Position numbers and translations under genes: made by a program. From Bradyrhizobium algeriense (GTDB taxonomy: Bacteria; Pseudomonadota; Alphaproteobacteria; Rhizobiales; Xanthobacteraceae), in NCBI RefSeq assembly GCF_003062295.1, contig NZ_PYCN01000025.1, forward strand, positions 38,443 to 102,442: DNA of 64,000 bases, given 5' to 3'. Shown here piece by piece: positions 9,218-17,744 of the stretch; within the stretch, counting starts at the first letter, position 1; the number at the start of each line of letters is the position of its first letter. Below the pieces are notes generated by a model. It was not told where the DNA came from, did no database searches, and saw nothing but the letters and a program-made list of their open reading frames with translations.

Positions 9218-10132
9218 TCATCTCTCCATTTCCCGCCCGGTCAGCCGCAAAAAGACATCCTCGAGATTCGCAGGACGCTGCAGAAGGCGTAGACCTGCGC
9301 GCCCGCGCAGCTGCACGAGTACCTGCTCTGGATCTGGCGCATAGCAAAAAAGCGTCTCGCCGCTCACTTCGATATGCCGCGCATACGGCCTGATCAGAGA
9401 AGATAGCTCGTGCGGATTGCCGCCATAGATCTCGATCACTTGGCAACCGATCTGCTCATCGATCAACGCGCGAGGCTCGCCTTCTGCGATCTTGCGTCCT
9501 GCCTCAAGCACGCACAGCCGATCGCACAACCGCTCGGCCTCTTCCATGAAGTGGGTGGTCAAGAGAATCGTCTTGCCGCGCGCCAGCAGCAATCGCAGGC
9601 GTTCCCAGATTAGGTGGCGCGCGTGCGGATCTAGACCGGTGGTCGGCTCGTCCATCACCAGCAGATGTGGGTCGTTGATCAGCGCACGCGCCAGCGTCAG
9701 CCGCCGCTTCATGCCGCCGGATAGTTCGGCGACGCGAGCATCCGCCTTGCTCTCCAGGCGAGCGAACTCGAGCAGTTCTGGCACAACTGCTTCGACCTCG
9801 CGTGCGCTCATGTTGAAGTAGCGCCCAAATACCAGCAGGTTCTCGCGGACGGTGAATTCCAGTTCGAGATTGTCGAACTGCGGCACCACGCCGATGCGCG
9901 CGCGTGCCAGGCGGGCACGCGCCGGTACGGGCTCGCCGAGCACGGTCATCTTGCCGGTGTCCGGCGCTACCATGCCGAGAACCATACGCGCAATCGTGCT
10001 TTTTCCCGCCCCGTTTGGTCCGAGGAGGCCAAAGCACTCTCCCGACGCGACAGCAAAGGACAGCCCATCGACGACGATTTTGTCGCCATACGACTTCCTT
10101 ACGCAGGTAAGGTCGATTGCTACGGTGGACAT
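9218..10132 (-). CDS. nodI: NodI, ATP-binding subunit of the Nod-factor exporter
   Basis: This 304-residue ABC ATPase has Walker A GPNGAGKST near residue 40, signature LSGGMKRRLTLARAL and Walker B LLVMDEPTTGLDP, followed by the switch His in LLTTHFMEEAERLCDRL. It resembles DrrA-type exporters. It lies directly between nodU (9 bases upstream) and nodJ (3 bases downstream), as in other bradyrhizobia, and powers NodJ-mediated export. Confidence 0.96.
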   Translation of the reverse strand: MSTVAIDLTCVRKSYGDKIVVDGLSFAVASGECFGLLGPNGAGKSTIARMVLGMVAPDTGKMTVLGEPVPARARLARARIGVVPQFDNLELEFTVRENLLVFGRYFNMSAREVEAVVPELLEFARLESKADARVAELSGGMKRRLTLARALINDPHLLVMDEPTTGLDPHARHLIWERLRLLLARGKTILLTTHFMEEAERLCDRLCVLEAGRKIAEGEPRALIDEQIGCQVIEIYGGNPHELSSLIRPYARHIEVSGETLFCYAPDPEQVLVQLRGRAGLRLLQRPANLEDVFLRLTGREMER

Positions 10133-10141
10133 ATGTTCATC

Positions 10142-11851
10142 TTAGACTGAAAGAAGGCGTTCGGCCGGCGATCGCTCACTTAGGACCGTTTTGGTCCACA
10201 GCAGGCCATCGCACCATATGTGTTCAACGCGTCCCCACTGGCAGGCTGCTGCGGCATCCGGAAAAAACCCACGTCCATGGTGGTTGGCACTCGTATTGCA
10301 AAGCAGCGGAATGCCCGTGAGTTCTTCATATTCGACGAGGAGCTCCGCGATTTTGTGCGGAGAGGTTCTGGGAACGGTCTGCAATCGCGCAGATCCGTCG
10401 AGATGTATAATAGCGGGGACTTTGTTCCACCATTCTGCCCGTGTCTGGTGATCGAAAAGCATGTAAGGATCCGGCGTCCCGGGGCTGAAAATTTCCGGCG
10501 CACGATCCTCCAGGCAAATCGGCGCGACTGGCCGAAAGAGTTCGCGGAGCTTAATGTCGTTGAGATGATCCTTCATTGCCGGCGAAGTCGCGGCTGCCAG
10601 AATGCTTCTGCCACCCAATGCTCGTGGTCCAAGCTCCGCGCGACCGGCGAGGAAAATTACGGGCTTGTTGCTCGCGAGGATGGTCGCAAGTTCACGCATA
10701 CTACATGGCACAGCGTTCCATTCGGACGACACATCGCTGCGTATCAGGGCCGGGCCACTGTAGACCGACCATTGCAGCGGCACGAAGCCCTTGTCCGCCG
10801 CCATGGCGGAGCAAGCGGCACCGATTGCCGAGCCGCTGTCATTCGGAAAGGGCGGCACCCACACATCATCGAACAGGCCGGTCGCACGTAGTGCACTGTT
10901 CCATTTGATATTGAGACCGCAGCCACCGGCTATGCACAAATTGCGTGGTCCCGGAGAACACGAATGCCGCTCCAAAGCAATGGCCATTTGGCGTATAAGG
11001 AGACGCTCGAGGAAACAATGAAACGATGCAAGTACATCTTCGGGCAGCTTGTCCTTCAATCGGAGCGCGCTCGCGTCGAAGAAGTCGTGCATAGCCTCAA
11101 GTGAGGCCTCCTCGCTATTGACCTCCGCACGGTGACGACGAGCATGCTCCATGTCGGCCGCAAAGCGCTCCTCGTAGAGCTCCTGAAACACCGCCACGAT
11201 GTCTTCATTAACAGACCCGAGCGCGATATAGGCCATCAGCTTGCCGGCAACACCTAGATCCCAGCTGGTACGGCTCGCCTGCCTATAAGGTCCGAAGTGA
11301 TGGCCCGCGACAGCGTAAGCATGGCCTATGATCGGAAACAGGCATTCGATGAACCGCGCGCCGCGGGGTTCTACGTAGTAGAGACGTGGAAAGATGCAGC
11401 CGTCCCATACCAGGCAGAAGGCGGGTTGTCCGGCTTTGGCAAAAGGGCTCGTGCAGTAGGCGGAGGCCACATGGCCTGTGACGTGCGGATAGCTTTTATA
11501 AGGAAAGACCCTGCCGTCGAGCATCAGGTTAAAGCCGTCGCGCGAAGTGAGAAGGCCGCGGACATTCCGTTCAACATACGGCGCCCCTTTGAGAGTGATA
11601 GGTGTCACCCCGCTGAGGACCTGGAATTGCGACTCGACCTCCCCGTCCCAGCCGTCGATGACGAACTGATCAACATCCTGCGGATCCAGACCATGCTCCG
11701 CCAAAGCGACAACAACTGCGTCAAGATTGTCGATGGTTTGATACCGCGGATTGTTGCCCCGTTTCTCCTGCTCGACGCAAAAGACCAGCCGTCCATCCTC
11801 CACAAGAGCGATCGCCCCGTCATGCGTCAGCTTGATGCCGCAGATGCGCAT
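10142..11851 (-). CDS. nodU: NodU, Nod-factor 6-O-carbamoyltransferase
   Basis: This 569-residue carbamoyltransferase starts RICGIKLTHDGAIALVEDGR. It has the metal/ATP-site region with HVTGHVASAY and the C-terminal signature GRAELGPRALGGRSILA, followed by LLCNTSANHHGRGF. It uses carbamoyl phosphate and ATP to carbamoylate O-6 of the non-reducing GlcNAc. It is shorter than NolO (685 residues) and clearly diverged from it, so the two are not a recent duplication. It starts 12 bases after nodS. Confidence 0.95.
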   Translation of the reverse strand: MRICGIKLTHDGAIALVEDGRLVFCVEQEKRGNNPRYQTIDNLDAVVVALAEHGLDPQDVDQFVIDGWDGEVESQFQVLSGVTPITLKGAPYVERNVRGLLTSRDGFNLMLDGRVFPYKSYPHVTGHVASAYCTSPFAKAGQPAFCLVWDGCIFPRLYYVEPRGARFIECLFPIIGHAYAVAGHHFGPYRQASRTSWDLGVAGKLMAYIALGSVNEDIVAVFQELYEERFAADMEHARRHRAEVNSEEASLEAMHDFFDASALRLKDKLPEDVLASFHCFLERLLIRQMAIALERHSCSPGPRNLCIAGGCGLNIKWNSALRATGLFDDVWVPPFPNDSGSAIGAACSAMAADKGFVPLQWSVYSGPALIRSDVSSEWNAVPCSMRELATILASNKPVIFLAGRAELGPRALGGRSILAAATSPAMKDHLNDIKLRELFRPVAPICLEDRAPEIFSPGTPDPYMLFDHQTRAEWWNKVPAIIHLDGSARLQTVPRTSPHKIAELLVEYEELTGIPLLCNTSANHHGRGFFPDAAAACQWGRVEHIWCDGLLWTKTVLSERSPAERLLSV

Positions 11852-11863
11852 AGTATCTCCATC

Positions 11864-12508
11864 TCAAGGTCGGCAATTGGATTTAATCGAAACTCGAACC
11901 GGATTCCGAAAGTAGACGAGCAAGCAGTCTTCGTTAGCCGACTCACCCTGGCACTGTACGCACTCGACCTCGATCAACGTTTCATTGAGCATGGTAATGA
12001 CCGCCTCGGCACCAGCAGGGTGCCCCCAACGAGTGCAGGCGGCATCACGCGCCGATCCAAAGACCAGATGCCCACCTGGCGCAAGCATCTGCACCAGATT
12101 GCGGATGGCCGCGCGGATCTCAGTTATGTCTTCGAGGTAATAGAGAACTTCCGCCACGACGATCAGATCGAACAGCTCTGGGGTCGAGAACTGTTGAATG
12201 TCGGAAGCTATCCACGTGATGTGCGACCACCTCTTCGTCCGTTGGCACGCTCGACCGATCGCTCGCGGCATAACATCGACCACTGTGAGCCGTTTGCAGT
12301 GGGGTGCCAGCTTTTCTGTGAATGCGCCGGCTGCGCACCCGACTTCGAGAGCATGTGTAATAACCCCTTGTGAAAGCGACAGCCGGAGCATTTGCGTGTG
12401 ACGCTCCCGCTCGAACGGATTGCCGTCGAGCCGCCACGGATCGTCGGTCGCCAATTCGAGATCTAACGATTGATATTTCATTTTCCGGCTCACGATTTGT
12501 GCACCCAC
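11864..12508 (-). CDS. nodS: NodS, Nod-factor N-methyltransferase
   Basis: This 214-residue class I SAM-dependent methyltransferase has motif I ALEVGCAAGAFTEKLAPHC near residue 53, an acidic residue at the end of strand 2 (LTVVDVMPRAIGRA) and the FDLIVVAEVLYYLEDI motif. NodS methylates the free amino group left by NodB on the terminal glucosamine before NodA acylates it. It begins 13 bases after nodC. An upstream in-frame Met (MKYQSLDLELATDDPW) ten residues in could also be the start. Confidence 0.95.
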   Translation of the reverse strand: MGAQIVSRKMKYQSLDLELATDDPWRLDGNPFERERHTQMLRLSLSQGVITHALEVGCAAGAFTEKLAPHCKRLTVVDVMPRAIGRACQRTKRWSHITWIASDIQQFSTPELFDLIVVAEVLYYLEDITEIRAAIRNLVQMLAPGGHLVFGSARDAACTRWGHPAGAEAVITMLNETLIEVECVQCQGESANEDCLLVYFRNPVRVSIKSNCRP

Positions 12509-12521
12509 GTAACGTTCAAAG

Positions 12522-13886
12522 TCACTCGCCGCTGCAGATACTGTTCGACGTTACGAACCTCGAAGAACGGCGCGAATGATCCGTCGGGCGAATTGACCCA
12601 GCAATGACCGAACCTCCTTTAGCGTCGGCGGCTCTTGGTCCAACGATCGGGTTTGGGATGACGACCTGTCTTTCACTCTCGTTTGGTAATTTTGCAGACT
12701 CGCGTGACAGCCAATCGCTGTTGCTCAATGTACACAATGCATAGGCTTTCACGGGCAGTAAGAGAAAGATGTTGATGAGTGTGTGCAGAGAAAAGCCGAG
12801 AAATCGAAGTTCGCGAGCACGAAATGCTGCGACGCTGCAGCGAACCACGGTCATTGATGCGATAATCAGTCCTGTCCACCACGGTACTGTGGATGTGAGT
12901 GCGAGCTGCGCGAGCGCCGCTATCGATGACAGGGCGAGAAGTAGCGGGCCGAGATTCTGTCCGACTACATCTAGCGTGAGATAGCGATCGAGTTCGGGCA
13001 ACAGGCGCAGCGCAAGGAAGGTGTCACGGAAAGTGCTCCGCGCCCAACGCAGTTGTTGGCGCAAATATGGCCCCAGCCTATCCGGAACCACTGTTGCCGC
13101 GACGGCGTCGGGAACGTACTCCGTTTGAAAACCTGCTTTCAACATGAGGATCGTGAGGTGGCGATCCTCACCGAAGTCGCTTGGCTTTCCCCGAAAAAAC
13201 TGCGTCTCGTACTGATCTAGCAGCAAAAGGAGCGCGGAACGGCGGTACATGGCACATGGGCCGCAGCAGCACATAACGGCGCCGAAGCGGGCCTGTGCCG
13301 CGCGCTCCTCGTTGCAAGCCAACCAGTACTCCATGTCGATCAGCCGGGTTAACCAGGTGTCGTTTCGGTTGCTCGCCGTCAACTGACCCATGGCCGCCCC
13401 GATCGCTGGATCTTGCATCTTTCGTGCAAGTTTCGTGACTACATCGGCGGCGAGTATCGTGTCCGAATCGACGTTGAGCACCAAATCTCCAGCCGACCCG
13501 CGTATCGCGGCGATCTGCGCCTTCCGTTTTCCGACGTTCTTGCCCAGCAGAATAAAGCTGAACCTCGGGTCGTCAGCGTAGGCGTCGTGAACGGGTGCTA
13601 CAGCGTCGAGATTTCCGGAACCGTCGTCAACTACATAGACCTGCAGTTTCCCGGCATAGTCTTGGCTTGCAATGGATCTCAGACACGCCGATAGCGTGCG
13701 CGGGTCCTCGTTGAAGCAGGGGACGATGACATCCACGCTCGGCAAAGCGCCGGAGACGGCCACGTCGTCCGAGGCCGATGATACGTTTGTCGGCAGAGCA
13801 TAAAGCACCTGCGCGCTTCGATAGAAGGTCGAGAGCAGCGCATACAACGAGATAGCGACTGTGCTGGTCGTGGCAAGAAGATTCAT
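12522..13886 (-). CDS. nodC: NodC, chitooligosaccharide synthase
   Basis: This family 2 glycosyltransferase of 454 residues is counted from the ATG at 13886 (MNLLATTSTVAISLYALLST), the start that matches other NodC proteins. The open frame continues 20 codons upstream but overlaps toward nodB. Visible motifs are DVIVPCFNE, VVDDGSGN, the metal-binding DSDT, CCCGPCAMYRR, FGEDRHLTI and the processive QQLRWARSTF. N- and C-terminal membrane segments anchor it in the inner membrane. It polymerises UDP-GlcNAc into the chitin backbone. The C-terminal tail after LSNSDWLSRE diverges from what I remember of the B. japonicum protein, and the whole is about 30 residues shorter. Confidence 0.96.
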   Translation of the reverse strand: MNLLATTSTVAISLYALLSTFYRSAQVLYALPTNVSSASDDVAVSGALPSVDVIVPCFNEDPRTLSACLRSIASQDYAGKLQVYVVDDGSGNLDAVAPVHDAYADDPRFSFILLGKNVGKRKAQIAAIRGSAGDLVLNVDSDTILAADVVTKLARKMQDPAIGAAMGQLTASNRNDTWLTRLIDMEYWLACNEERAAQARFGAVMCCCGPCAMYRRSALLLLLDQYETQFFRGKPSDFGEDRHLTILMLKAGFQTEYVPDAVAATVVPDRLGPYLRQQLRWARSTFRDTFLALRLLPELDRYLTLDVVGQNLGPLLLALSSIAALAQLALTSTVPWWTGLIIASMTVVRCSVAAFRARELRFLGFSLHTLINIFLLLPVKAYALCTLSNSDWLSRESAKLPNESERQVVIPNPIVGPRAADAKGGSVIAGSIRPTDHSRRSSRFVTSNSICSGE

Positions 13887-13902
13887 TGGTGTGTCTATTT
13901 GT

Positions 13903-14562
13903 TCAGTGAGGTTGAGGAAGCGAGCGGATTGAGAACCCGCGGCCATGCAATGCTGGAATCAGGCGCGAAAGTGCCAAGACGGTCTGGTCGCGCACACGAG
14001 CATGAGTGGCCCGTCCCAACTCCTCGGGAGGACATCCATCGTGTAAGAGCACGATTGCACCCGGGCGGACAGAGGCCAGCACAGCGTCGACAATCGCGTT
14101 AACACCGGGACGAGACCAGTCTCGCGGATCTACCGACCAGTGCAGGGCGGCCAATCCAGCCCTCGCCGACGTAGTGAGCACCTCTTCGCTCCACATACCA
14201 TAAGGTGCCCGCATATGCCGCAGAGCGGCCTGGGGGCAGGCCATTTTGATGACCCTGCTCGCGGTTAGTATTTCATACTGCACTTCCGTGAGTTTGCATC
14301 TGGACAGGTCCGGATGCGTCATCGTGTGGTTTGCGACCTCGTGCCCTTCTGCGATCATTCGTCGGATTAGTTTCGGCTGGTCCGCCGCGTACGCGCCGAT
14401 GACGAAGAACGTTGCGGGCACTCGGTGTTCCGCGAGCACATCCAGGACATCCGGCGTGCAGAGTGGATCGGGACCGTCGTCAAACGTCAGATAGACGCCG
14501 CGACTTTCCGTGCGGTCAGCGTACTCGCTGCGCGCTTCGCATAAGCGGTCGAGGTATGTCAC
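13903..14562 (-). CDS. nodB: NodB, chitooligosaccharide N-deacetylase
   Basis: This 219-residue polysaccharide deacetylase (NodB homology domain, CE4) has motif 1 TFDDGPDP with the catalytic and metal-binding Asp pair at residues 27-28, motif 2 HTMTHPDL (the His-x3-His metal site), motif 3 RAPYG and the later LLHDG His. It removes the acetyl group from the non-reducing GlcNAc, leaving the amine that NodS methylates and NodA acylates. Its ATG overlaps the nodA stop (ATGA), and nodC starts 16 bases downstream. Confidence 0.97.
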   Translation of the reverse strand: MTYLDRLCEARSEYADRTESRGVYLTFDDGPDPLCTPDVLDVLAEHRVPATFFVIGAYAADQPKLIRRMIAEGHEVANHTMTHPDLSRCKLTEVQYEILTASRVIKMACPQAALRHMRAPYGMWSEEVLTTSARAGLAALHWSVDPRDWSRPGVNAIVDAVLASVRPGAIVLLHDGCPPEELGRATHARVRDQTVLALSRLIPALHGRGFSIRSLPQPH

Positions 14563-15191
14563 AGCTCTGGCCCGTTCCGATCAATCACCGTACCAGTCGG
14601 CCACTCGCTGATCGGCCGTCCAATCGGCAGAACCAGGACAAGCACGTCCTCAACGCGCGTGGGCGATAACTTCAGATACACATCCGGAAGGGTGGACCGC
14701 ACGCTAACCCCAGAGATAATGGTCGCCAGTCCGCGGCGGGCCAGCAACCTTGTAAGGTGTTCCTTCAGCGCATGCCGAACCGTACCGAAACCGAATGGAA
14801 CGCCAAGCTTCTGCAGTACTGGATACATCACGCGCATTGAGTGGGTGATTCCGAGTCCTTCAAGATCCGGACGTACCCCGTACAATCCTAGCTCGGCCAC
14901 TAGTAGATCGACGTCTCCGACCTTGATGAAGCGGCGTAGCGCGCCGATATGAGCCGCTACGCCGCGTGCGTCGTAGCCGATTGCACGGAGCTCAGGTCTC
15001 GCGCCGGCCCAACTTCGATGGCCTTCGAATGGTTTGGCATTGAATGCCCCGGTGGGACCATAGGTCTTTCGGAAGAAGTCGGAGAGTTCGATATGGTCGG
15101 CGAGGCGCATTTCATTTTCCCAGGCCACTCTCCACCGCACCGGAGAGCGCATGGAGATATCTGCCGTAGAGCTTGATACGACAATATTCAT
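14559..15191 (-). CDS. nodA: NodA, Nod-factor N-acyltransferase
   Basis: This is a 210-residue NodA counted from the ATG at 15191 (MNIVVSSSTADISM), the conserved start; an open frame runs 16 codons further upstream. Typical NodA sequence includes FFRKTYGPTGAFNAKPFEG, SWAGARPELRAIGYD, DLLVAELGLYGVRPDLEGLG and the C-terminal LPIGRPISEWPTGTVIDRNG. It attaches the fatty acyl chain to the NodB-exposed amine. Its start codon overlaps the stop of the upstream receiver-domain ORF (ATGA), which points to coupled translation. Confidence 0.97.
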   Translation of the reverse strand: MNIVVSSSTADISMRSPVRWRVAWENEMRLADHIELSDFFRKTYGPTGAFNAKPFEGHRSWAGARPELRAIGYDARGVAAHIGALRRFIKVGDVDLLVAELGLYGVRPDLEGLGITHSMRVMYPVLQKLGVPFGFGTVRHALKEHLTRLLARRGLATIISGVSVRSTLPDVYLKLSPTRVEDVLVLVLPIGRPISEWPTGTVIDRNGPEL

Positions 15192-15499
15192 GATTGTCTC
15201 CCATGCACCGTCTGGCATTTGACGATGGACTTGGTGCACGCGAGCAGTTCACTATCGATGAATGGCTCCACCGGGGAATGGGAAACGCTGGTCTGGCATA
15301 GCTCGAGCCCGGCCACTCCGGGCCACTGAACATCCGCTATCAAGCAGGACGTGCTGAGAGGACGGCTGGATTTCAACAACTCATCTGCGCACTGGAAAGG
15401 GTCGGGATTGTCGCCTGTCAAACAGAGTACGCCTGTCAGCGCTTCACGGACCGATGCATCGTTATCCACGACGGAGATTACGTCGAGCGCATGTGCCAT
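15188..15499 (-). CDS. Truncated response-regulator receiver domain, coupled to nodA
   Basis: This small ORF between the nod box and nodA encodes 103 residues from the ATG at 15499 (or 111 from 15523). It begins ALDVISVVDNDASVREAL and continues to CLIADVQWPGVAGLEL, matching the first half of a FixJ/NwsB-type receiver domain, including the acidic pocket (DND) and the phospho-acceptor Asp in ADVQWP. The later Thr/Ser and Lys sites and any DNA-binding domain are absent; the last 35 residues are unlike a receiver. The stop overlaps the nodA start (ATGA). It occupies the place of nodY/nodK, a gene of unknown role in other bradyrhizobia, and may be that gene. Whether it is functional or only a leader keeping translation into nodA is open. 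Confidence 0.6.
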   Translation of the reverse strand: MAHALDVISVVDNDASVREALTGVLCLTGDNPDPFQCADELLKSSRPLSTSCLIADVQWPGVAGLELCQTSVSHSPVEPFIDSELLACTKSIVKCQTVHGRQS

Positions 15500-15939
15500 T
15501 CGCACCAGATCTAACTCCTGCATTTTCCGCACGATTTGACTGCTATGGACACGGGATACATTTGGCCGGGTCGCAAAGGCATTTGGCGCCTGCAATCGGC
15601 AGCTCCTGATTGGTTGCGACGTTAGAGCGAAGTGGAGGGCTGGATCAATTCTACAGAGGTAAACGCCCAATATAGAAATGCTTCGAGAAGCTATACGAAC
15701 GTTTACCGGTAGTGAGCGCCGACGCGACCTGCGGCACGCCTGTCGCGTCAAGACACTGCGATGCAGTTTGTACAACCCGTTGACAAATCTGGCTCCAATG
15801 GGCATGCGCTTCGATCGGCGCTCGGGGTGCAGCTGAGACTTTTTTCGCGGAGCCAGGGCAAAGACTGGTAAGCATTCCTGATATGCCTGAATTTTTTGTT
15901 TGTCCCGACCGACGGCTTTGCTATCCGCCATTCGGCATA
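15500..15939 (-). other. Long leader between nod box and the first ORF of the nod operon
   Basis: An open frame continues through this region up to 15976, but its start lies inside the nod box and its composition (Arg- and Ser-rich, no motifs) is not that of a gene. It is best read as an untranslated leader of about 420 bases. Confidence 0.5.
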
Positions 15940-15986
15940 ATTGGTAAAATCGATTGTTTTTATTGAACTCATCCAAAGGATGGATA
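15940..15986 (-). promoter_or_regulatory. nod box driving the nodA-nodZ operon
   Basis: Read on the minus strand, this is ATCCA, GGATG, then AAACAATCGATTTTACC, a full-length nod box. NodD binds it and activates leftward transcription with flavonoids. It ends 10 bases before the nodD1 start on the opposite strand, so NodD binding here can also repress nodD1. Confidence 0.96.
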
Positions 15987-15996
15987 ACTCCACGCT

Positions 15997-16941
15997 ATGC
16001 GCTTCAAAGGCCTTGATCTAAATCTTCTCGTCGCGCTCGATGCTCTGATGACCGAGCGTAATCTCACCGCGGCGGCACGCAGCATCAACCTGAGCCAGCC
16101 GGCCATGAGTGCGGCCGTCGCCCGGCTACGCGCCTATTTCCGCGATGAACTATTTACGATGAGGGGCCGGGAGCTTGTCCCAACACCGCGAGCGGAACGG
16201 CTCGCCGCGCCGATTCGCGAGACTCTGGTGCACATTCAGCTCTCCATTATTTCCCACGACACGTTCAACCCAGCCAAATCGGATCGCCGCTTCAGGATTC
16301 TCCTTTCCGATTTCATGACAGTCATTTTTTTTCGAAAGATCGTCGACCGTGTCGCGCGGGAAGCTCCCGCCATCCGGTTCGAATTTCTGCCATTTGTCGA
16401 TGAGCCCGAAGAGCTTCTGCGGCGCGGCGAGGTCGACTTTCTTGTCATGCCGGAATTGTTCATGTCGAGCGCGCATCCTAAAGCGACACTGTTCGAGGAG
16501 ACACTCGTGTGCGTAGGCTGCCGCACGAACAAGCAGCTGTCACGGCAGCTCTCGTTCGACAAATACATATCAATGGGACATGTTGCAGCGAAGTTCGGGC
16601 AGGCGCTGAGGCCCAATATTGAGGAATGGTTCTTGCTTGAGCACGGTCTTAAGAGGCGCATCGAGGTCGTTGTGCAGGGCTTTACCATGATCCCGCCGAT
16701 GCTATCGGAGACTGAGCGTATAGCGACGATGCCCTCAAGGTTGGCCCAGCATTTTGCAAAGACAATGCCGCTGCTGATCGTCGAAACTCCACTTCCACTT
16801 CCCGCATTCACCGAGGCCATCCAATGGCCCGCCCTCCACAATACTGATCCGGCAAGCATTTGGATGCGGCGGATAATATTGCAGGAGGCATCCCGCATGG
16901 CTTCTCCGCGCGAGACCCCCAGAAATCGCAGGCGCTGCTAG
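15997..16941 (+). CDS. nodD1: NodD1, LysR-type activator of nod genes
   Basis: This 314-residue LysR-family regulator has an N-terminal winged HTH reading RFKGLDLNLLVALDALMTER and SQPAMSAAVARLRAYF, followed by an effector-binding domain (FRILLSDFMTVIFF, MPELFMSSAHPKATLFEE). It binds nod boxes and activates nod transcription with plant flavonoids. It is divergent from the nod operon with the nod box between them, the classical nodD1 position. A second, closely similar copy lies at 17745. Confidence 0.95.
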   Translation: MRFKGLDLNLLVALDALMTERNLTAAARSINLSQPAMSAAVARLRAYFRDELFTMRGRELVPTPRAERLAAPIRETLVHIQLSIISHDTFNPAKSDRRFRILLSDFMTVIFFRKIVDRVAREAPAIRFEFLPFVDEPEELLRRGEVDFLVMPELFMSSAHPKATLFEETLVCVGCRTNKQLSRQLSFDKYISMGHVAAKFGQALRPNIEEWFLLEHGLKRRIEVVVQGFTMIPPMLSETERIATMPSRLAQHFAKTMPLLIVETPLPLPAFTEAIQWPALHNTDPASIWMRRIILQEASRMASPRETPRNRRRC

Positions 16942-17357
16942 GTTTTTACTCAAGGCGTCTTAACACCTGCTCTCGACATCAATCCAGATGCTTCAGGATG
17001 TGGTCGCTCGGGCCGATGTCGTTGTGCCGCAATGTCTCAGAGGCCCGCACTGCAAGAGGCACGTACGCCATATTCTACATGCAGAAGAACCCCTGCAACT
17101 CGATGTCAGCCGCAGCACGCCCGAATGGCGCACTTGATTTGCCGCTTGATCAAGTAGCGATTTGATCTTGCTTCTCGCGCCCGCCACCTGGCAGGCCCGC
17201 CGCAAGATGTTCTTGGAACTAGGCAGAGAGCGCAGCGGAATGGCTTTCCGCGATTGCGGCGGGTTGCATTTGGCACCGGTGTCGGCGACGCGGCTCAGAT
17301 AATGCGAGAGATGCATTTTGTCGGATGAAATGAGTTCAGCTACACAAATGAAATTGC
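16942..17357. other. Intergenic stretch after nodD1
   Basis: I see no gene here. Short frames on both strands overlap each other and carry no motifs. Confidence 0.4.
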
Positions 17358-17440
17358 TTGAATCGCACACCGCGTCAGGTTGTAGGCTTACAAACGACGA
17401 CCAACGCTAAGCCACGCGGGGGCGTCGATAGCGCATCTGC
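17358..17440 (+). repeat. Decayed copy of the nolA promoter and first codons
   Basis: TTGAAT (17358-17363) and TAGGCT (17383-17388) are 19 bases apart with GCGTCAGGTTG in the spacer, matching the nolA promoter at 20235-20265. About 25 bases on, GGCGTCGATAGCGCAT matches nolA codons near its start (GGCGTCGATGGCGCAT), but the ATG and the reading frame are lost. This looks like a remnant of a duplicated nolA 5' region lying upstream of nodD2. Confidence 0.7.
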
Positions 17441-17700
17441 GGCGCTATTGGCGTAATGGTGCGCAACTGCGCCCTACTCTCAACGGTTCATAGTGATCGA
17501 TGTGGTGCTGCGAGCGATTGCTGAGCGCACCAAAGGCCCTACTTCAAGACCGCGGGCGACTTCCACGCCCGCTCGCATGCTCCGTTGCGCAACCAACATG
17601 CTTGCGACCGAGTACGAGAGCCTTCTGTGCGATCGCGCGGTATCCCAAAACGAGCCTAGCTCGGGCGGGGGCGACTGGGACCTTCATAGAAGTAACCGTT

Positions 17701-17737
17701 GTTGCTCAATGTTTACAACGCAAAGGCTTTCAACGGG
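17701..17737. repeat. nodC-derived fragment in the nodD2 leader
   Basis: From 17701, GTTGCTCAATGT and then AAGGCTTTCAACGGG match 12720-12754 inside nodC at about 32 of 36 positions with one extra base. In nodC this segment (read in reverse) encodes PVKAYALCTLSN. The copy ends 8 bases before the nodD2 ATG and supplies part of its ribosome site. Confidence 0.6.
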
Positions 17738-17744
17738 AGAAGAT

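Noticed and set aside
15188..15976. 262-codon ORF between nod box and nodA
   Set aside because: Its start lies inside the nod box and the first 150 residues have no protein-like pattern; only the last 103-111 codons look real.
17493..17744. 84-codon N-terminal extension of NodD2
   Set aside because: No similarity to NodD; the ATG at 17745 has a good ribosome site and aligns with NodD1.
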